DNA from: Paenibacillus pinihumi DSM 23905 = JCM 16419 | Lineage (GTDB): Bacteria > Bacillota > Bacilli > Paenibacillales > Paenibacillaceae | Reading direction: 5' to 3' | Length of the DNA stretch: 64,000 nucleotides | Assembly (NCBI RefSeq): GCF_000422505.1 | Contig: NZ_KE383866.1 | Coordinates: forward strand, 373,106 to 437,105 | Shown here: positions 46,645 to 54,769 of the stretch, one piece after another | How positions within the stretch are numbered: position 1 is the stretch's first letter | Layout: every line of letters starts with the position of its first letter | Notes under the pieces: model-generated | What the model saw: only the letters and a program-made list of their open reading frames with translations | Databases searched by the model: none | Told to the model about the DNA's origin: nothing | Program-made: the position numbers and the translations under genes

Positions 46645-47652
46645 TTATGACCAGTCGAACAGCACGCCATTGTACTGGTCTTTATGATTCCTGAGCCCGT
46701 CATAGGCTTCCTTCGCCTGCTCCGGTTTGATCACATGGCTGATCAGCGGCTCAATTTGCAAACGCCCCTGCTTCATCAGTTCGAATACAATCAGGGAATT
46801 GCGCACCAGCGAATGCTTGACGAATTGGTTTGGCTCGGTCGGGTATCGCCATTCGTGTGCGCCCTTGAATGTAATACAGCCGCGATTGTAGAGGTGGCAG
46901 TAATTCAGAACATCCGTGACATCGGTGTTGTATTCGCCGCGCGGACTGCCGAGGAAAATGATTTCGCCCAGCGAACCGATATAGCTCAGGCTGTCAACGC
47001 CGACCTTGGGTACTCCAGTCGCCTCAATGTGGCAGGCCACGCCTTTGCCCCCGGTGATCTCCATAATTTTGTCCCGGGTATTGCCCTCTCCGCCATCCAG
47101 CGGGTAATCGAGTCCGCATTGGCTCGCTGTGTGTATCCGCTCCTTGGCAAGATCAATTCCGATCACAGTCGCTCCCTGCAAACGGGCAAGCTGTGCCGCC
47201 AGATTGCCTACAAGTCCAAGCCCGGATACACTGACATAATCGCCAAGCTCAATATTCGAGACACGTACGGAGGTGAAGGCAACCGTTGCCATGCGGGTAA
47301 AAGGCACCCATTTCAAATCCAGATTTTCCGGCACTTTAATGAATGCATCACGCGCCGCTACGATCTGGTATTCCAGATGGTTGCCGTAATGGAATACAAT
47401 ATCGCCTTCCTTGAATTCCGTTACTCCTTCGCCAACTTCGATAATCCGGCTTACGCTGGCATAGCCTGGACAGACCGGATGAGGCGCCCAAGATTCCTTG
47501 CCAGACAACATTGCAAGCTCGGTTCCCGGACTGATCAGGGAATAAATTAATTTGACGAGCACATCACCGCGGCCCGGTTTTAAGGAGCCGGCCGTTTCTT
47601 CTACCAATTCTACTTCCCAGGGATTGACGAACATTACTTTTCTATTTTTCAT
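46645..47652 (-). CDS. MDR family (zinc alcohol dehydrogenase-like) oxidoreductase
   Basis: The 335-residue dehydrogenase has a GroES-like N-terminal half and a Rossmann half with VSGLGLVGNLAAQLARLQGA. The usual catalytic zinc Cys near residue 40 is absent (YSLISPGTELAMLSGKESW), and the structural zinc Cys cluster is missing. This fits the non-zinc bi-domain oxidoreductase subgroup. It opens the operon. A TGTAA...TTACA type site is found 34 bases upstream of the start. Confidence 0.88.
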   Translation of the reverse strand: MKNRKVMFVNPWEVELVEETAGSLKPGRGDVLVKLIYSLISPGTELAMLSGKESWAPHPVCPGYASVSRIIEVGEGVTEFKEGDIVFHYGNHLEYQIVAARDAFIKVPENLDLKWVPFTRMATVAFTSVRVSNIELGDYVSVSGLGLVGNLAAQLARLQGATVIGIDLAKERIHTASQCGLDYPLDGGEGNTRDKIMEITGGKGVACHIEATGVPKVGVDSLSYIGSLGEIIFLGSPRGEYNTDVTDVLNYCHLYNRGCITFKGAHEWRYPTEPNQFVKHSLVRNSLIVFELMKQGRLQIEPLISHVIKPEQAKEAYDGLRNHKDQYNGVLFDWS

Positions 47653-47686
47653 TTATTTTCACTCCTCATAATCATCTCCCTCTTAA

Positions 47687-47700
47687 TGTAAGGCTTTACA
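47687..47700. promoter_or_regulatory. Possible operator of the MDR-epimerase operon
   Basis: TGTAAGGCTTTACA is nearly symmetric (TGTAA/TTACA) and lies 35 bases upstream of the first gene. It could be bound by the operon's AraC protein or a LacI-type protein. Confidence 0.4.
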
Positions 47701-47986
47701 ATTTGAAAGTCTTTGGCTGCAAAAATGATTTTTTGTCTGTCACTACGATTATACACTTCGCTGCCGGGACAGCTGTATCATGGAAAAACCTTCATAAATA
47801 CGGGAAGTCAGTCATATCGGCTACTAAGGGAGATTCGGGCCATTTATCTCTAAATTGTAACTGTACCTATGAAGAATATTGCTCCACACGCTGCCCGTTT
47901 TCTGTGATATAGTAGCTTAACCGACACTCATTCCCCATACGGGAAGGAATGCCATTTCAATTGAGGGAAGTGAAAGAAAGCGTATC
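47701..47986. other. Divergent intergenic region
   Basis: No gene. It must hold the Fsr-type gene promoter. A small inverted repeat TTCCC-CATAC-GGGAA (47931-47945), within a wider CATTCC/GGAATG pair, lies about 45 bases before the start codon and may be an operator. Confidence 0.4.
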
Positions 47987-49222
47987 ATGAGTACGAAAAA
48001 GAAGTTTAATCAACCCGGATCGAACACAGCTTCAGCAACTGTGTACCCGATCCTATTCGCCATCAGCATTGTGCATCTGCTGAATGATACGATGCAGTCT
48101 ACAGTGTCCGCCTTGTTCCCGGTACTGAAAGACGAGTTGAGCCTGAGCTACACCCAGATCGGCATGATTGCGCTGGCGATGAACCTGACTTCGTCCATTC
48201 TCCAGCCGCTGGTCGGACAGTTCTCCGACCGTCGTCCAACGCCGATGATTTTGCCGCTCGGAGTCTGCTTTACGCTGCTAGGTATCCTGATGCTGGCCCT
48301 CGCACCGCATTACGCGCTCATCTTGACAGCGGTCACGGCAATCGGGATCGGCTCAGCGATCTTTCATCCCGAGTCGTCGCGTGTGGCTTATCTGGCAGCC
48401 GGTCCGCGCAGGGGGCTTGCCCAATCCATCTTTCAGGTAGGGGGCAACATCGGGAGCTCGCTCGGGCCAATTATAACCGCTGTACTGTTTGTCAAAATCG
48501 GCCAGTTCGGTGTCATCTGGTTCAGCTTTGCTGCTCTGGCAGCTATTGCAATTCAAATTTATGTAGCCCGCTGGTACAAGGAACAGCAGCTTGCTCCAAG
48601 GCCGTCACGGAGCCCGCGCCAGGCCTCTCAGATGAACCCGGCAAGTGCGCTGACCCGCCGCCAAATATCATGGGCCATTGTCATTCTCGTCTTCCTGGTC
48701 ATTTCCAAAAACGTCTACATGGCCAGCATGACCAGCTATTACACGTTTTATCTGATTCATGATTACGGTCTGTCGGTCAGCCAGTCGCAATGGTTCCTGT
48801 TTGCGTTCCTCGCTGCTGCTGCAGCCGGAACGTTCCTTGGCGGACCGATGGCCGACCGCTTCGGACGGCGCAATATTATCTGGTTCTCGATTTTAGGTAC
48901 GGCGCCGTTCTCGATCATTTTGCCGTTCACCGATCTGTTCTGGTCTGCGGGAATGGCTATTCTGGCAGGCTTTATCCTGTCCTCAGCCTTCTCGATTATT
49001 GTGGTCTATGCGCAAGAGCTGCTGCCCGGCAAAATCGGAATGATCTCCGGCCTTTTCTTCGGACTGGCCTTCGGTGTCGGCGGTCTCGGCTCTGCCGTGC
49101 TTGGCACGGTCGCGGACGCCACGAGCATTGCCTTCGTCATGAAGCTGTGCTCCTATCTTCCGCTTCTCGGCCTGCTCGCTGTATGGCTGCCTAAAGACGA
49201 ACAAGTTCGCGGATACGCCTGA
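47987..49222 (+). CDS. fsr: MFS transporter of the fosmidomycin-resistance (Fsr) type
   Basis: The 411-residue membrane protein has 12 predicted helices. Motifs SIVHLLNDTMQSTVSALFPV, QIGMIALAMNLTSSILQPLV and SDRRPTPMILPLG in helices 1-3 mark the Fsr subgroup of drug efflux MFS proteins. FHPESSRVAYLAAGPRRG follows. The second-half motif A-like loop reads GGPMADRFGRRN. It probably exports a small drug or metabolite by proton antiport. It is followed by a terminator and a convergent HemD-like gene. Confidence 0.93.
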   Translation: MSTKKKFNQPGSNTASATVYPILFAISIVHLLNDTMQSTVSALFPVLKDELSLSYTQIGMIALAMNLTSSILQPLVGQFSDRRPTPMILPLGVCFTLLGILMLALAPHYALILTAVTAIGIGSAIFHPESSRVAYLAAGPRRGLAQSIFQVGGNIGSSLGPIITAVLFVKIGQFGVIWFSFAALAAIAIQIYVARWYKEQQLAPRPSRSPRQASQMNPASALTRRQISWAIVILVFLVISKNVYMASMTSYYTFYLIHDYGLSVSQSQWFLFAFLAAAAAGTFLGGPMADRFGRRNIIWFSILGTAPFSIILPFTDLFWSAGMAILAGFILSSAFSIIVVYAQELLPGKIGMISGLFFGLAFGVGGLGSAVLGTVADATSIAFVMKLCSYLPLLGLLAVWLPKDEQVRGYA

Positions 49223-49234
49223 ACGGAACTTATA

Positions 49235-49283
49235 AAAATAGCCTGCATCCCCATGTTGTCATGGGAACGCAGGCTATTTTTTA
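49235..49283. terminator. Strong bidirectional terminator
   Basis: AAAATAGCCTGC..CCCAT pairs with ATGGG..GCAGGCTATTTT and ends in TTTTTT. Confidence 0.9.
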
Positions 49284-49310
49284 TCTATATAGTTCATATC
49301 TGCAATTACA

Positions 49311-49439
49311 TCATTTGTCCGGAGCAAAGGACGGATGATCTTCATGGTGCAAGAGACATACGCCATCCTGCGTCGACCTTACATCCTTCTCCAGCACATC
49401 TGCGCCTGCAACCCTCCCGGCATCAGAGGATTCAAGCAT
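49311..49439 (-). CDS. Possible 42-residue small protein after the HemD-like gene
   Basis: An ATG at 49439 with GAAGGA 10 bases upstream opens a 42-codon frame (MLESSDAGRVAGADVLEKDV and on to FAPDK). It continues in the same frame as the HemD-like gene, whose stop TAA at 49490-49488 lies 48 bases before. The codons between also read as open. Either a short separate protein or a former C-terminal extension cut off by a nonsense change. Not recognised. Confidence 0.3.
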   Translation of the reverse strand: MLESSDAGRVAGADVLEKDVRSTQDGVCLLHHEDHPSFAPDK

Positions 49440-49487
49440 TATAGGCTGTTCCTTCACAACCGGTATGGGAGATGATAGCAGGCTTGT

Positions 49488-50333
49488 TTATGCCGGTTCA
49501 ATTCCGGATGTCTTGTCCCCTGCCTCTTGCTGCTGATAATAGCGGGCGACCTCCACCAGCATCGCACCCATGCGTTCCAGCTCAGGCGCGACCAGCCGCT
49601 CTACCCCGGCTTCCTTTAATGCATCAGCTGTTACCCTGCCGACAGCTGCTGCCAGCACGCGGGAATTAAAGCTGCCTGTGAGCCGGTCAGCATACCCGTG
49701 TTCCCGGGCAAATCCATATAAATATCTGACCTGCACAGCCGTTGTAAAACATACAGCGTCGACAGTGCCTTCCACAATTTCCTTGCAGAGCTGCAGCGAT
49801 ATCTCTGCATCCGGCGGAATATGCTTATACGCCAGTATACTTCGGACTGCAGCACCCTGCTGCTCCAGGAAATGAACCAGCTCGGGCATCGGCTCGCCAT
49901 GCAATTGGAGCATTACGCTTAAGCCTTCAAAACGATATGGCTCCAACGCGCGGAGCAACCCTTGAACAGTACCATCGTCATCTGTAACTTCCGGGACAAT
50001 CCCCAGCCCTTTAAGCATGGCATACGTTTTGTAGCCTCTTGCCGCTATTCTGGATTGCTTGATTCGTTCCACAATGCTGTCGCGAAAGCCATGCTGCTCA
50101 GCCAGATTCAGCATCGCCTCGAGCCCTGTTCCCGTTGTGAACACCATCCAGTCTGTGCTGCTATCCAGCAGCAGGCGAAGATCACGCTCCACCTCGCTCT
50201 CCGCCAACTGAAGCAGCCCCTGCTGTGAACGGACGACCGGATAGCCGCCCTGCTTTTCAATCATGACGCCAAGTTCATTTAACTTTCTCGAACCTGCGAG
50301 CACAATCCGTTTACCCTCCAAGCCTCTTGCCAT
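49488..50333 (-). CDS. Uroporphyrinogen-III synthase family protein (HemD-like)
   Basis: The 281-residue protein has the two-lobed HemD4 fold: it starts GKRIVLAGSRKLNELGVMIE and has WMVFTTGTGLEAML, AVCFTTAVQVRYLYGFA and later AVGRVTADALKEAGV. Start is ATG 50333 with GAAGGGG about 8 bases upstream; the frame opens 32 codons earlier without support. No other haem genes are adjacent, so it may be the paralogue found near nitrate/sirohaem functions rather than the hemAXCDBL gene. The reaction is cyclisation of hydroxymethylbilane with D-ring inversion, if active. Confidence 0.85.
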   Translation of the reverse strand: MARGLEGKRIVLAGSRKLNELGVMIEKQGGYPVVRSQQGLLQLAESEVERDLRLLLDSSTDWMVFTTGTGLEAMLNLAEQHGFRDSIVERIKQSRIAARGYKTYAMLKGLGIVPEVTDDDGTVQGLLRALEPYRFEGLSVMLQLHGEPMPELVHFLEQQGAAVRSILAYKHIPPDAEISLQLCKEIVEGTVDAVCFTTAVQVRYLYGFAREHGYADRLTGSFNSRVLAAAVGRVTADALKEAGVERLVAPELERMGAMLVEVARYYQQQEAGDKTSGIEPA

Positions 50334-50455
50334 CTGTCTAACCCCTTCGTCTCGTAGTATGCCTTGTCCGCTACCTATGTTGACTATCATAAATGAAAAT
50401 GCGGTTCCCGAAACCATCCGAAGCCGCATTAATTATGACCCGCCAATTTGAACCG

Positions 50456-50932
50456 TCAGGCTTCTGTGTGTTCAGCCAGACGTTTGAGCTGCAGATTGCG
50501 ATGCTCTAGAAACCGTCTCATATAGGTTCTTAATACAAGCCTTTCGGCTGCCCAGCCCAGAACGCCAAGCGGCGCTTCAAAATACAGCGTGTCCACCATT
50601 CGGGTCTTATTCCCGATTTGCTCGAATTCGTGAATATGGCGAAGGCTCTTGAAAGCCCCCTTCTGCATCTCATCCACAAACATATAAGGCGCATTATACG
50701 CTGTAATCTTGGAAGTCAGGCGTTGTCTGACCCCAAAATGTGTTGCTTCAAATGTAACGGTCTCTCCCGGTCCAATCGGGCCTGCGGTGACGCCTTCGAC
50801 AGCTTGTTCCTTCGTATGCTTCCAGACTGTCTGCGTATGGACGCTGATATCACTCGCAAGCCGAAAGCAGACATCGGCCGGTGCCGCGATATCGATGGTT
50901 GTGGTAACGATGACCAGCGTAATCTCCCCCAT
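50456..50932 (-). CDS. SRPBCC family protein (cyclase/dehydrase-like)
   Basis: The 158-residue or slightly shorter protein shows the START/SRPBCC fold: TTIDIAAPADVCFRLASDI at the start, PIGPGETVTFEATHFGVRQR, then MVDTLYFEAPLGVLG and the long C-terminal helix RRFLEHRNLQLKRLAEH. The likely ribosome site GGGGGAG lies inside the ATG-started frame, directly behind that ATG at 50932, so the true start may be a few codons later (about 50917) at a non-ATG codon. The family binds hydrophobic ligands. Function is not known; coenzyme Q-binding or polyketide cyclase-like proteins share it. Confidence 0.8.
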   Translation of the reverse strand: MGEITLVIVTTTIDIAAPADVCFRLASDISVHTQTVWKHTKEQAVEGVTAGPIGPGETVTFEATHFGVRQRLTSKITAYNAPYMFVDEMQKGAFKSLRHIHEFEQIGNKTRMVDTLYFEAPLGVLGWAAERLVLRTYMRRFLEHRNLQLKRLAEHTEA

Positions 50933-51055
50933 GCTGCGAAGCCCGTATTCAGTTGGCTTGAACCGCTTCTCTTGTCCTAGCTCTATATCTTAAACGTTAT
51001 TCCAAATTTCGTAAATGGCTGACGGATAATTCCTGCTGCGGCCTGCAAACAGAAG

Positions 51056-51088
51056 AAACCGAAGGCCGCCGCGGACCTCCGGTTTTCC
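51056..51088 (-). terminator. Terminator after the 24-residue peptide gene
   Basis: On the minus strand AAACCGGAGG pairs with CCTTCGGTTT with one mismatch, and CTTCTGTTTG follows. It lies 13 bases past the peptide stop. Confidence 0.65.
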
Positions 51089-51100
51089 CCTTTGGCAAGA

Positions 51101-51175
51101 CTAATCCGAACGGACAGCAAGCCCGATGATCATTACAATTAGCACAAGCAGTTGAATGAGCAATTCTGTACTCAT
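51101..51175 (-). CDS. 24-residue hydrophobic membrane peptide
   Basis: An ATG at 51175 with GGAGGG 6 bases upstream opens a 24-codon frame. It begins MSTELLIQLLVLIVM, continues IIGLAVRSD, and is one transmembrane helix with a charged end. A terminator follows directly, so a short transcript of its own is likely. Size and shape recall type I toxins and holin-like small peptides of Firmicutes, or small membrane proteins of unknown role. No antisense RNA promoter was identified. Confidence 0.55.
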   Translation of the reverse strand: MSTELLIQLLVLIVMIIGLAVRSD

Positions 51176-51317
51176 TGCATTCCCTCCCTGCCAGCTGTAA
51201 TGCTCCTTCGTACCGCTTCTCCTCTCCCGCTGCGAAATTGGTCTCCCGTTACTATAGCTATGATGCCATACGGTGCATTATGCCCTGTCCTTGACAGACA
51301 TGGACGAAGTCTTGCTG

Positions 51318-51914
51318 TCACTTATCGTTCTGTGGTACCGGTATTCCAGCGAAATCGGTAATGAAATAGCGCTCTACCAGGTTGTCTTGATTGAATTGAA
51401 TATTCAAGTAGTAGGTTTTATCATTCTTTTCTATCTTTTTGACTCCAAGAAGATAGACAAATAATGACGCATCGCCCACTTCCTGCGTCGTGGCAGGATC
51501 ATCAGGGAGGCCAAGCAAATCAATAACTCCATCTTTGCTTCGGCTGTCCAGATCATATTTGGTCAGCATATGATCAACTATATCAATACGCAGATTTGGT
51601 GATTCGACCCATTTATTGTAGTCGAATTTGGTATTGCTGAGGTTATAGCCCATAGCTGACAAAGTTGCGAGGCAGAAAATGATTCCAAGCGCAACAAAAC
51701 TGACGATATGGAATTTTGCTACACGTTTCAACCATTTGTAATAGACAACCACAGCCAGAGCAGCAAGAACCGGAAGCGGGAGAATAGCCAGCAGGATATT
51801 GCCTGTCGTAAACGGCAACTTGTAAAACAGAATTCTGGACATAAAAATAGCATAGTAGATAATGAATGGCAGAAAGCAGGCCCGAATCGTCATTAATTTG
51901 TAATGCAGATGCAT
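51318..51914 (-). CDS. Membrane protein of unknown function with SmpA/BamE-like tail
   Basis: The 198-residue protein has three predicted membrane helices (about 8-28, 37-62, 70-95) and a soluble C-terminal domain (about 105-198). The tail has DSRSKDGVIDLLGLPDD, YLLG and LNIQFNQDNLVERYFI, a pattern as in SmpA/OmlA-type small alpha/beta domains. I chose ATG 51914, with GGGGG 9 bases upstream, over ATG 51941. Family not recognised. Confidence 0.75.
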   Translation of the reverse strand: MHLHYKLMTIRACFLPFIIYYAIFMSRILFYKLPFTTGNILLAILPLPVLAALAVVVYYKWLKRVAKFHIVSFVALGIIFCLATLSAMGYNLSNTKFDYNKWVESPNLRIDIVDHMLTKYDLDSRSKDGVIDLLGLPDDPATTQEVGDASLFVYLLGVKKIEKNDKTYYLNIQFNQDNLVERYFITDFAGIPVPQNDK

Positions 51915-52083
51915 GGATACAGTCCCCCTGTTCTGCATCATTTCCCATGTTAATGGTAGTTTTATACTTTTGGGATCATTATACCATAATTACCCTTGTC
52001 GGCTTTCATTACAATTGTGAAAGCTCTATTGCTGCTGTCGGTAGCGGTCCCACAAAAGATCAAGCCATTCCATACTACAACAA

Positions 52084-52118
52084 ACCCAGTGCCGTAACGG
52101 TACTGGGTCGTGTTTTTG
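52084..52118. terminator. Bidirectional terminator
   Basis: ACCCAGT-G-CCGTAACGG-T-ACTGGGT with T-rich tails on both strands. It closes the secreted-protein gene to the right. Confidence 0.7.
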
Positions 52119-52175
52119 TTTTATAGAAACTGTATTCGTTTTGCAGAGCTCTCGTATAGGGGGCTTTCAGGAAAA

Positions 52176-52619
52176 TCAATAATAATCGAATAAAAGGCTG
52201 TAGAATCTGTCATTCGGGTTGAAACCGTTCGGTGATACTTTGAGATACAACGTTGCACCTGCAGGAACTATAATGTGTGAAAAGAATCTATATTCAAATT
52301 CATTAGGAGCCTGAAGTGATTCAAATAATTGTGTCTCATCGTCATTGTTAAATTTAATTTTATATTGAAATTTGTAGTACCCGGTTTTTGGCATAATCAT
52401 TCGAGCCCAAAACGCCTGATGATTAGTCGTAGTATTTGTCCATTTATACCAATCTACGTCGGAACTATTTGATAAGAAAAACTCAAATCCTTGGGAACGA
52501 GGAGTAAGTTGCATAGCAGTATCCTCTGTATCCCCAAACCCAGTTGCTGCAAAAGCTGATTGAGGCAGTAGCAGCATACAAACAACCATAACTGCGATGA
52601 GTAGCTTTTTCAGTTTCAT
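52176..52619 (-). CDS. Small secreted protein with pre-peptidase C-like domain
   Basis: The 147-residue protein has a signal peptide (MKLKKLLIAVMVVCMLLLPQ, cut near AFA-ATG). The mature part resembles pre-peptidase C-terminal (PPC) beta domains: GDTEDTAMQLTP, then SSDVDWYKWTNTTT, and a beta-sandwich to the end. PPC domains are usually part of secreted proteases; here it stands alone. Function unknown. Confidence 0.75.
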   Translation of the reverse strand: MKLKKLLIAVMVVCMLLLPQSAFAATGFGDTEDTAMQLTPRSQGFEFFLSNSSDVDWYKWTNTTTNHQAFWARMIMPKTGYYKFQYKIKFNNDDETQLFESLQAPNEFEYRFFSHIIVPAGATLYLKVSPNGFNPNDRFYSLLFDYY

Positions 52620-52787
52620 ATGATCCTCCGATTACGTTTATTTAGACACTGGCCAGTTATCAACTTCGACTCTACCATAAATATCCATAACAATTAATAG
52701 GACAAAATTACCTGTTATTTTACATTTCATGTCGAATTCCTCATATCTGTTCAGTTTTTTGGTATCCTGATCAACCTCTCTGTCTCT
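52620..52787. other. Short AT-rich intergenic stretch
   Basis: No gene or conserved motif was seen. It contains the promoter of the secreted PPC-like gene on the minus strand. Confidence 0.4.
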
Positions 52788-52816
52788 CAAAATAAAAAGA
52801 GACCCGTTAAGGTCTC
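52788..52816 (-). terminator. Terminator of the sigma/anti-sigma operon
   Basis: On the minus strand GAGACC-TTAACG-GGTCTC is followed by TTTTTATTTT. A second small hairpin, AGGTTTCA/TGAAACCT (52833-52851), lies between it and the stop codon. Confidence 0.75.
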
Positions 52817-52889
52817 AATACCAATAAAGTTTAGGTTTCAGAATGAAACCTAATGAAACCTTTCAATTCTCCGCCAATCTCATTTTCCC

Positions 52890-54029
52890 CTATGAAGGCA
52901 TATTGATAGACATATACTTGACTACGCCTTCTTCAAAGTAAAGGTAGAAGCGTACATAATCCCCGGACTTGTAGCCCCAGCCTGTCTTCGTCTTCAAATT
53001 CGGCTTGCCCAGTTTTTTGAGCACCTCATCTTCGAGTGAGCCGACACCAACGCCGTCCACAGTTTTATATTGACTGCTGGCAAACACCAGTTGGGAATTG
53101 AGGGCGATCAGATTATCGGCTCCACCATATTCCCCCATGGTGTCGAGCTTCTCACCCATACTGTCAAAATAACGGTAGGGCTGTACATCGCTATAAGCAG
53201 CAAGCCGGGTTTGCCACTCGATATAATCACTGCCATCAATAAGCAAACGACGGAAATCATACATAAAGCTGTCATCGATTTTGGGGCTGTCATCGGCTGA
53301 ATATTCCACACGCGCCTGCTCCAGCACACGATCCAGCTCAGCCAGCCTGGAGCCCGGTTCCAACAGCCCTTTGACAAGCAACAGTATTTTGTCACTCGCA
53401 TAATAAAGTCCGCCGCCCAAATCGATCGTATTTTGTTCCGGACTGTATGGAATTGCATATTCCGTACCATCCTCCATCTGCAGCGCCAACGTCACCTTTT
53501 CATCCCCTGCATCCTGGTTCAAAGCTATTGCTTTAACAAGGTCCGTCCATGCGAGAGCTTGGATCACCACATACTGGCGTTCCTTCGGAATTTCGATCTT
53601 CTCTCCCGTCTGGTCATTATAAACCGATATATCTTTGACATCATCTATTGGCCATACGTCCTTAAGCACGCCAGATGCGGCGTCAATTTTCAACGGAATA
53701 AGCTTCTCCTGCTCCTTTGGCTCATTTTCGATTTTCTTTGGCGGATCAACAGGTTCAGGAGGCACATGCCGCACAGTGATTTCTTTCCAATATTCGGATG
53801 CCAAGCTGCCAAGCTTGCTATGATAGAGCGTCAATCCGGCAATAATGGCAAAGGCTGCGGCTGCGGCCATCATCCATCTGGTCCGGCGGGCCCGCTGCTT
53901 TTGAATGTTTACAGCCCTTAACCGGGATGCCTTCTGTTGAATTTCCTCCATATGATCAGAAGTAAAAGTTCTGCGGTTGACAGGGCTGCCTTTTAGCCGA
54001 TTATACCATTCTGGTTCAAAGTCATTCAT
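52890..54029 (-). CDS. Membrane anti-sigma factor-like protein
   Basis: The 379-residue protein has a cytosolic N-terminus (about 1-50, basic and helical), one membrane helix (about 52-70; WMMAAAAAFAIIAGLTLY) and a large extracellular part. The extracellular part has a Pro/Glu-rich spacer (PPEPVDPPKKIENEPKEQE), then a beta-rich domain, and ends with VGSLEDEVLKKLGKPN and YKSGDYVRFYLYFEEGVVKY. Start is ATG 54029, with AAGGAGG 9 bases upstream. Its start overlaps the sigma gene end by 8 bases. Position and topology make it the likely anti-sigma factor. The extracellular domain is unfamiliar to me. Confidence 0.8.
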   Translation of the reverse strand: MNDFEPEWYNRLKGSPVNRRTFTSDHMEEIQQKASRLRAVNIQKQRARRTRWMMAAAAAFAIIAGLTLYHSKLGSLASEYWKEITVRHVPPEPVDPPKKIENEPKEQEKLIPLKIDAASGVLKDVWPIDDVKDISVYNDQTGEKIEIPKERQYVVIQALAWTDLVKAIALNQDAGDEKVTLALQMEDGTEYAIPYSPEQNTIDLGGGLYYASDKILLLVKGLLEPGSRLAELDRVLEQARVEYSADDSPKIDDSFMYDFRRLLIDGSDYIEWQTRLAAYSDVQPYRYFDSMGEKLDTMGEYGGADNLIALNSQLVFASSQYKTVDGVGVGSLEDEVLKKLGKPNLKTKTGWGYKSGDYVRFYLYFEEGVVKYMSINMPS

Positions 54030-54561
54030 AGGCTGCACCCTCCTTCCAATAAGCGGATACCTTTTTGCGTGCGCGGGCCAGCCGGGACTTCACAGTCCCT
54101 TCTGATATACCAAGCACACTGGCCATTTCCTTCATGGACAGCTCATATTTGGCGTGCAAAATCAGCACTTCCCTCAGCTTGAGCGGCAATTTCAGCACGA
54201 CCCGCCAAATTTCTTCTGTTACCGACTGCTCAAGCACCTCTTTTTCCGCCGATACGCCCACTCCCTGGGATGAAATCCAGCTCGTTAAGGTCACCTTCCG
54301 CATAAAAGCGGTCCGCATATAATTAATCGCGATATTGCGTGTAATCGACAGCAGCCAGGTTTTCATACTGGAGGCTCCCCGAAATAAATGTATGGATTGA
54401 TAAACTTTAATAAAAACATCCTGTGTAATGTCATCCGCCAAATGATGACGCTTCGTTAACAGGAATGCCAGATTCCATATGTCCTGGCCGTAAGCAGACA
54501 TGAGATACTGCAAGGCTTGTGTATCCATCTGCTCAACATACTTCCAGTCTGAATCATCCAA
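54022..54561 (-). CDS. ECF sigma factor
   Basis: The 179-residue sigma-70 family protein has region 2 (about 20-85; DDITQDVFIKVYQSIHLFRG, then SMKTWLLSITRNIAINY) and region 4 (about 120-175; LPLKLREVLILHAKYELSMK, then EMASVLGISEGTVKSRLARA). It is co-transcribed with the membrane anti-sigma protein. A matching ECF-type promoter lies just upstream, so it is probably autoregulated. Confidence 0.93.
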   Translation of the reverse strand: MDDSDWKYVEQMDTQALQYLMSAYGQDIWNLAFLLTKRHHLADDITQDVFIKVYQSIHLFRGASSMKTWLLSITRNIAINYMRTAFMRKVTLTSWISSQGVGVSAEKEVLEQSVTEEIWRVVLKLPLKLREVLILHAKYELSMKEMASVLGISEGTVKSRLARARKKVSAYWKEGAAYE

Positions 54562-54580
54562 ATATCCTCACCCCCATACA

Positions 54581-54609
54581 TTAGACAACCCAAAAGAAGA
54601 ACTGGTTCC
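54581..54609 (-). promoter_or_regulatory. ECF-type promoter of the sigma operon
   Basis: On the minus strand -35 GGAACC (54609-54604) and -10 GTCTAA (54586-54581) are separated by 17 bases, as in GGAAC/GTCTAA ECF promoters. It lies 20 bases before the sigma start codon, so the leader is short. Confidence 0.65.
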
Positions 54610-54663
54610 GTTTCGCTGAAAAATATTTTTCAAATGAAGCAGCCAGCAGAAATGAGCTTATAC

Positions 54664-54687
54664 ATGCAAAAAAACGCCAGACGGCGT
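54664..54687 (-). terminator. Terminator of the decayed ABC gene unit
   Basis: ACGCC-GTCT-GGCGT followed by TTTTTTTGC on the minus strand. Confidence 0.75.
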
Positions 54688-54769
54688 GGAGGAACATGCC
54701 GCATGGCGGGTCAAATTAATTGAAAGGTTAGACTGGCAGGTGCAGCACTTTGTCATGAGGTCATGATCG

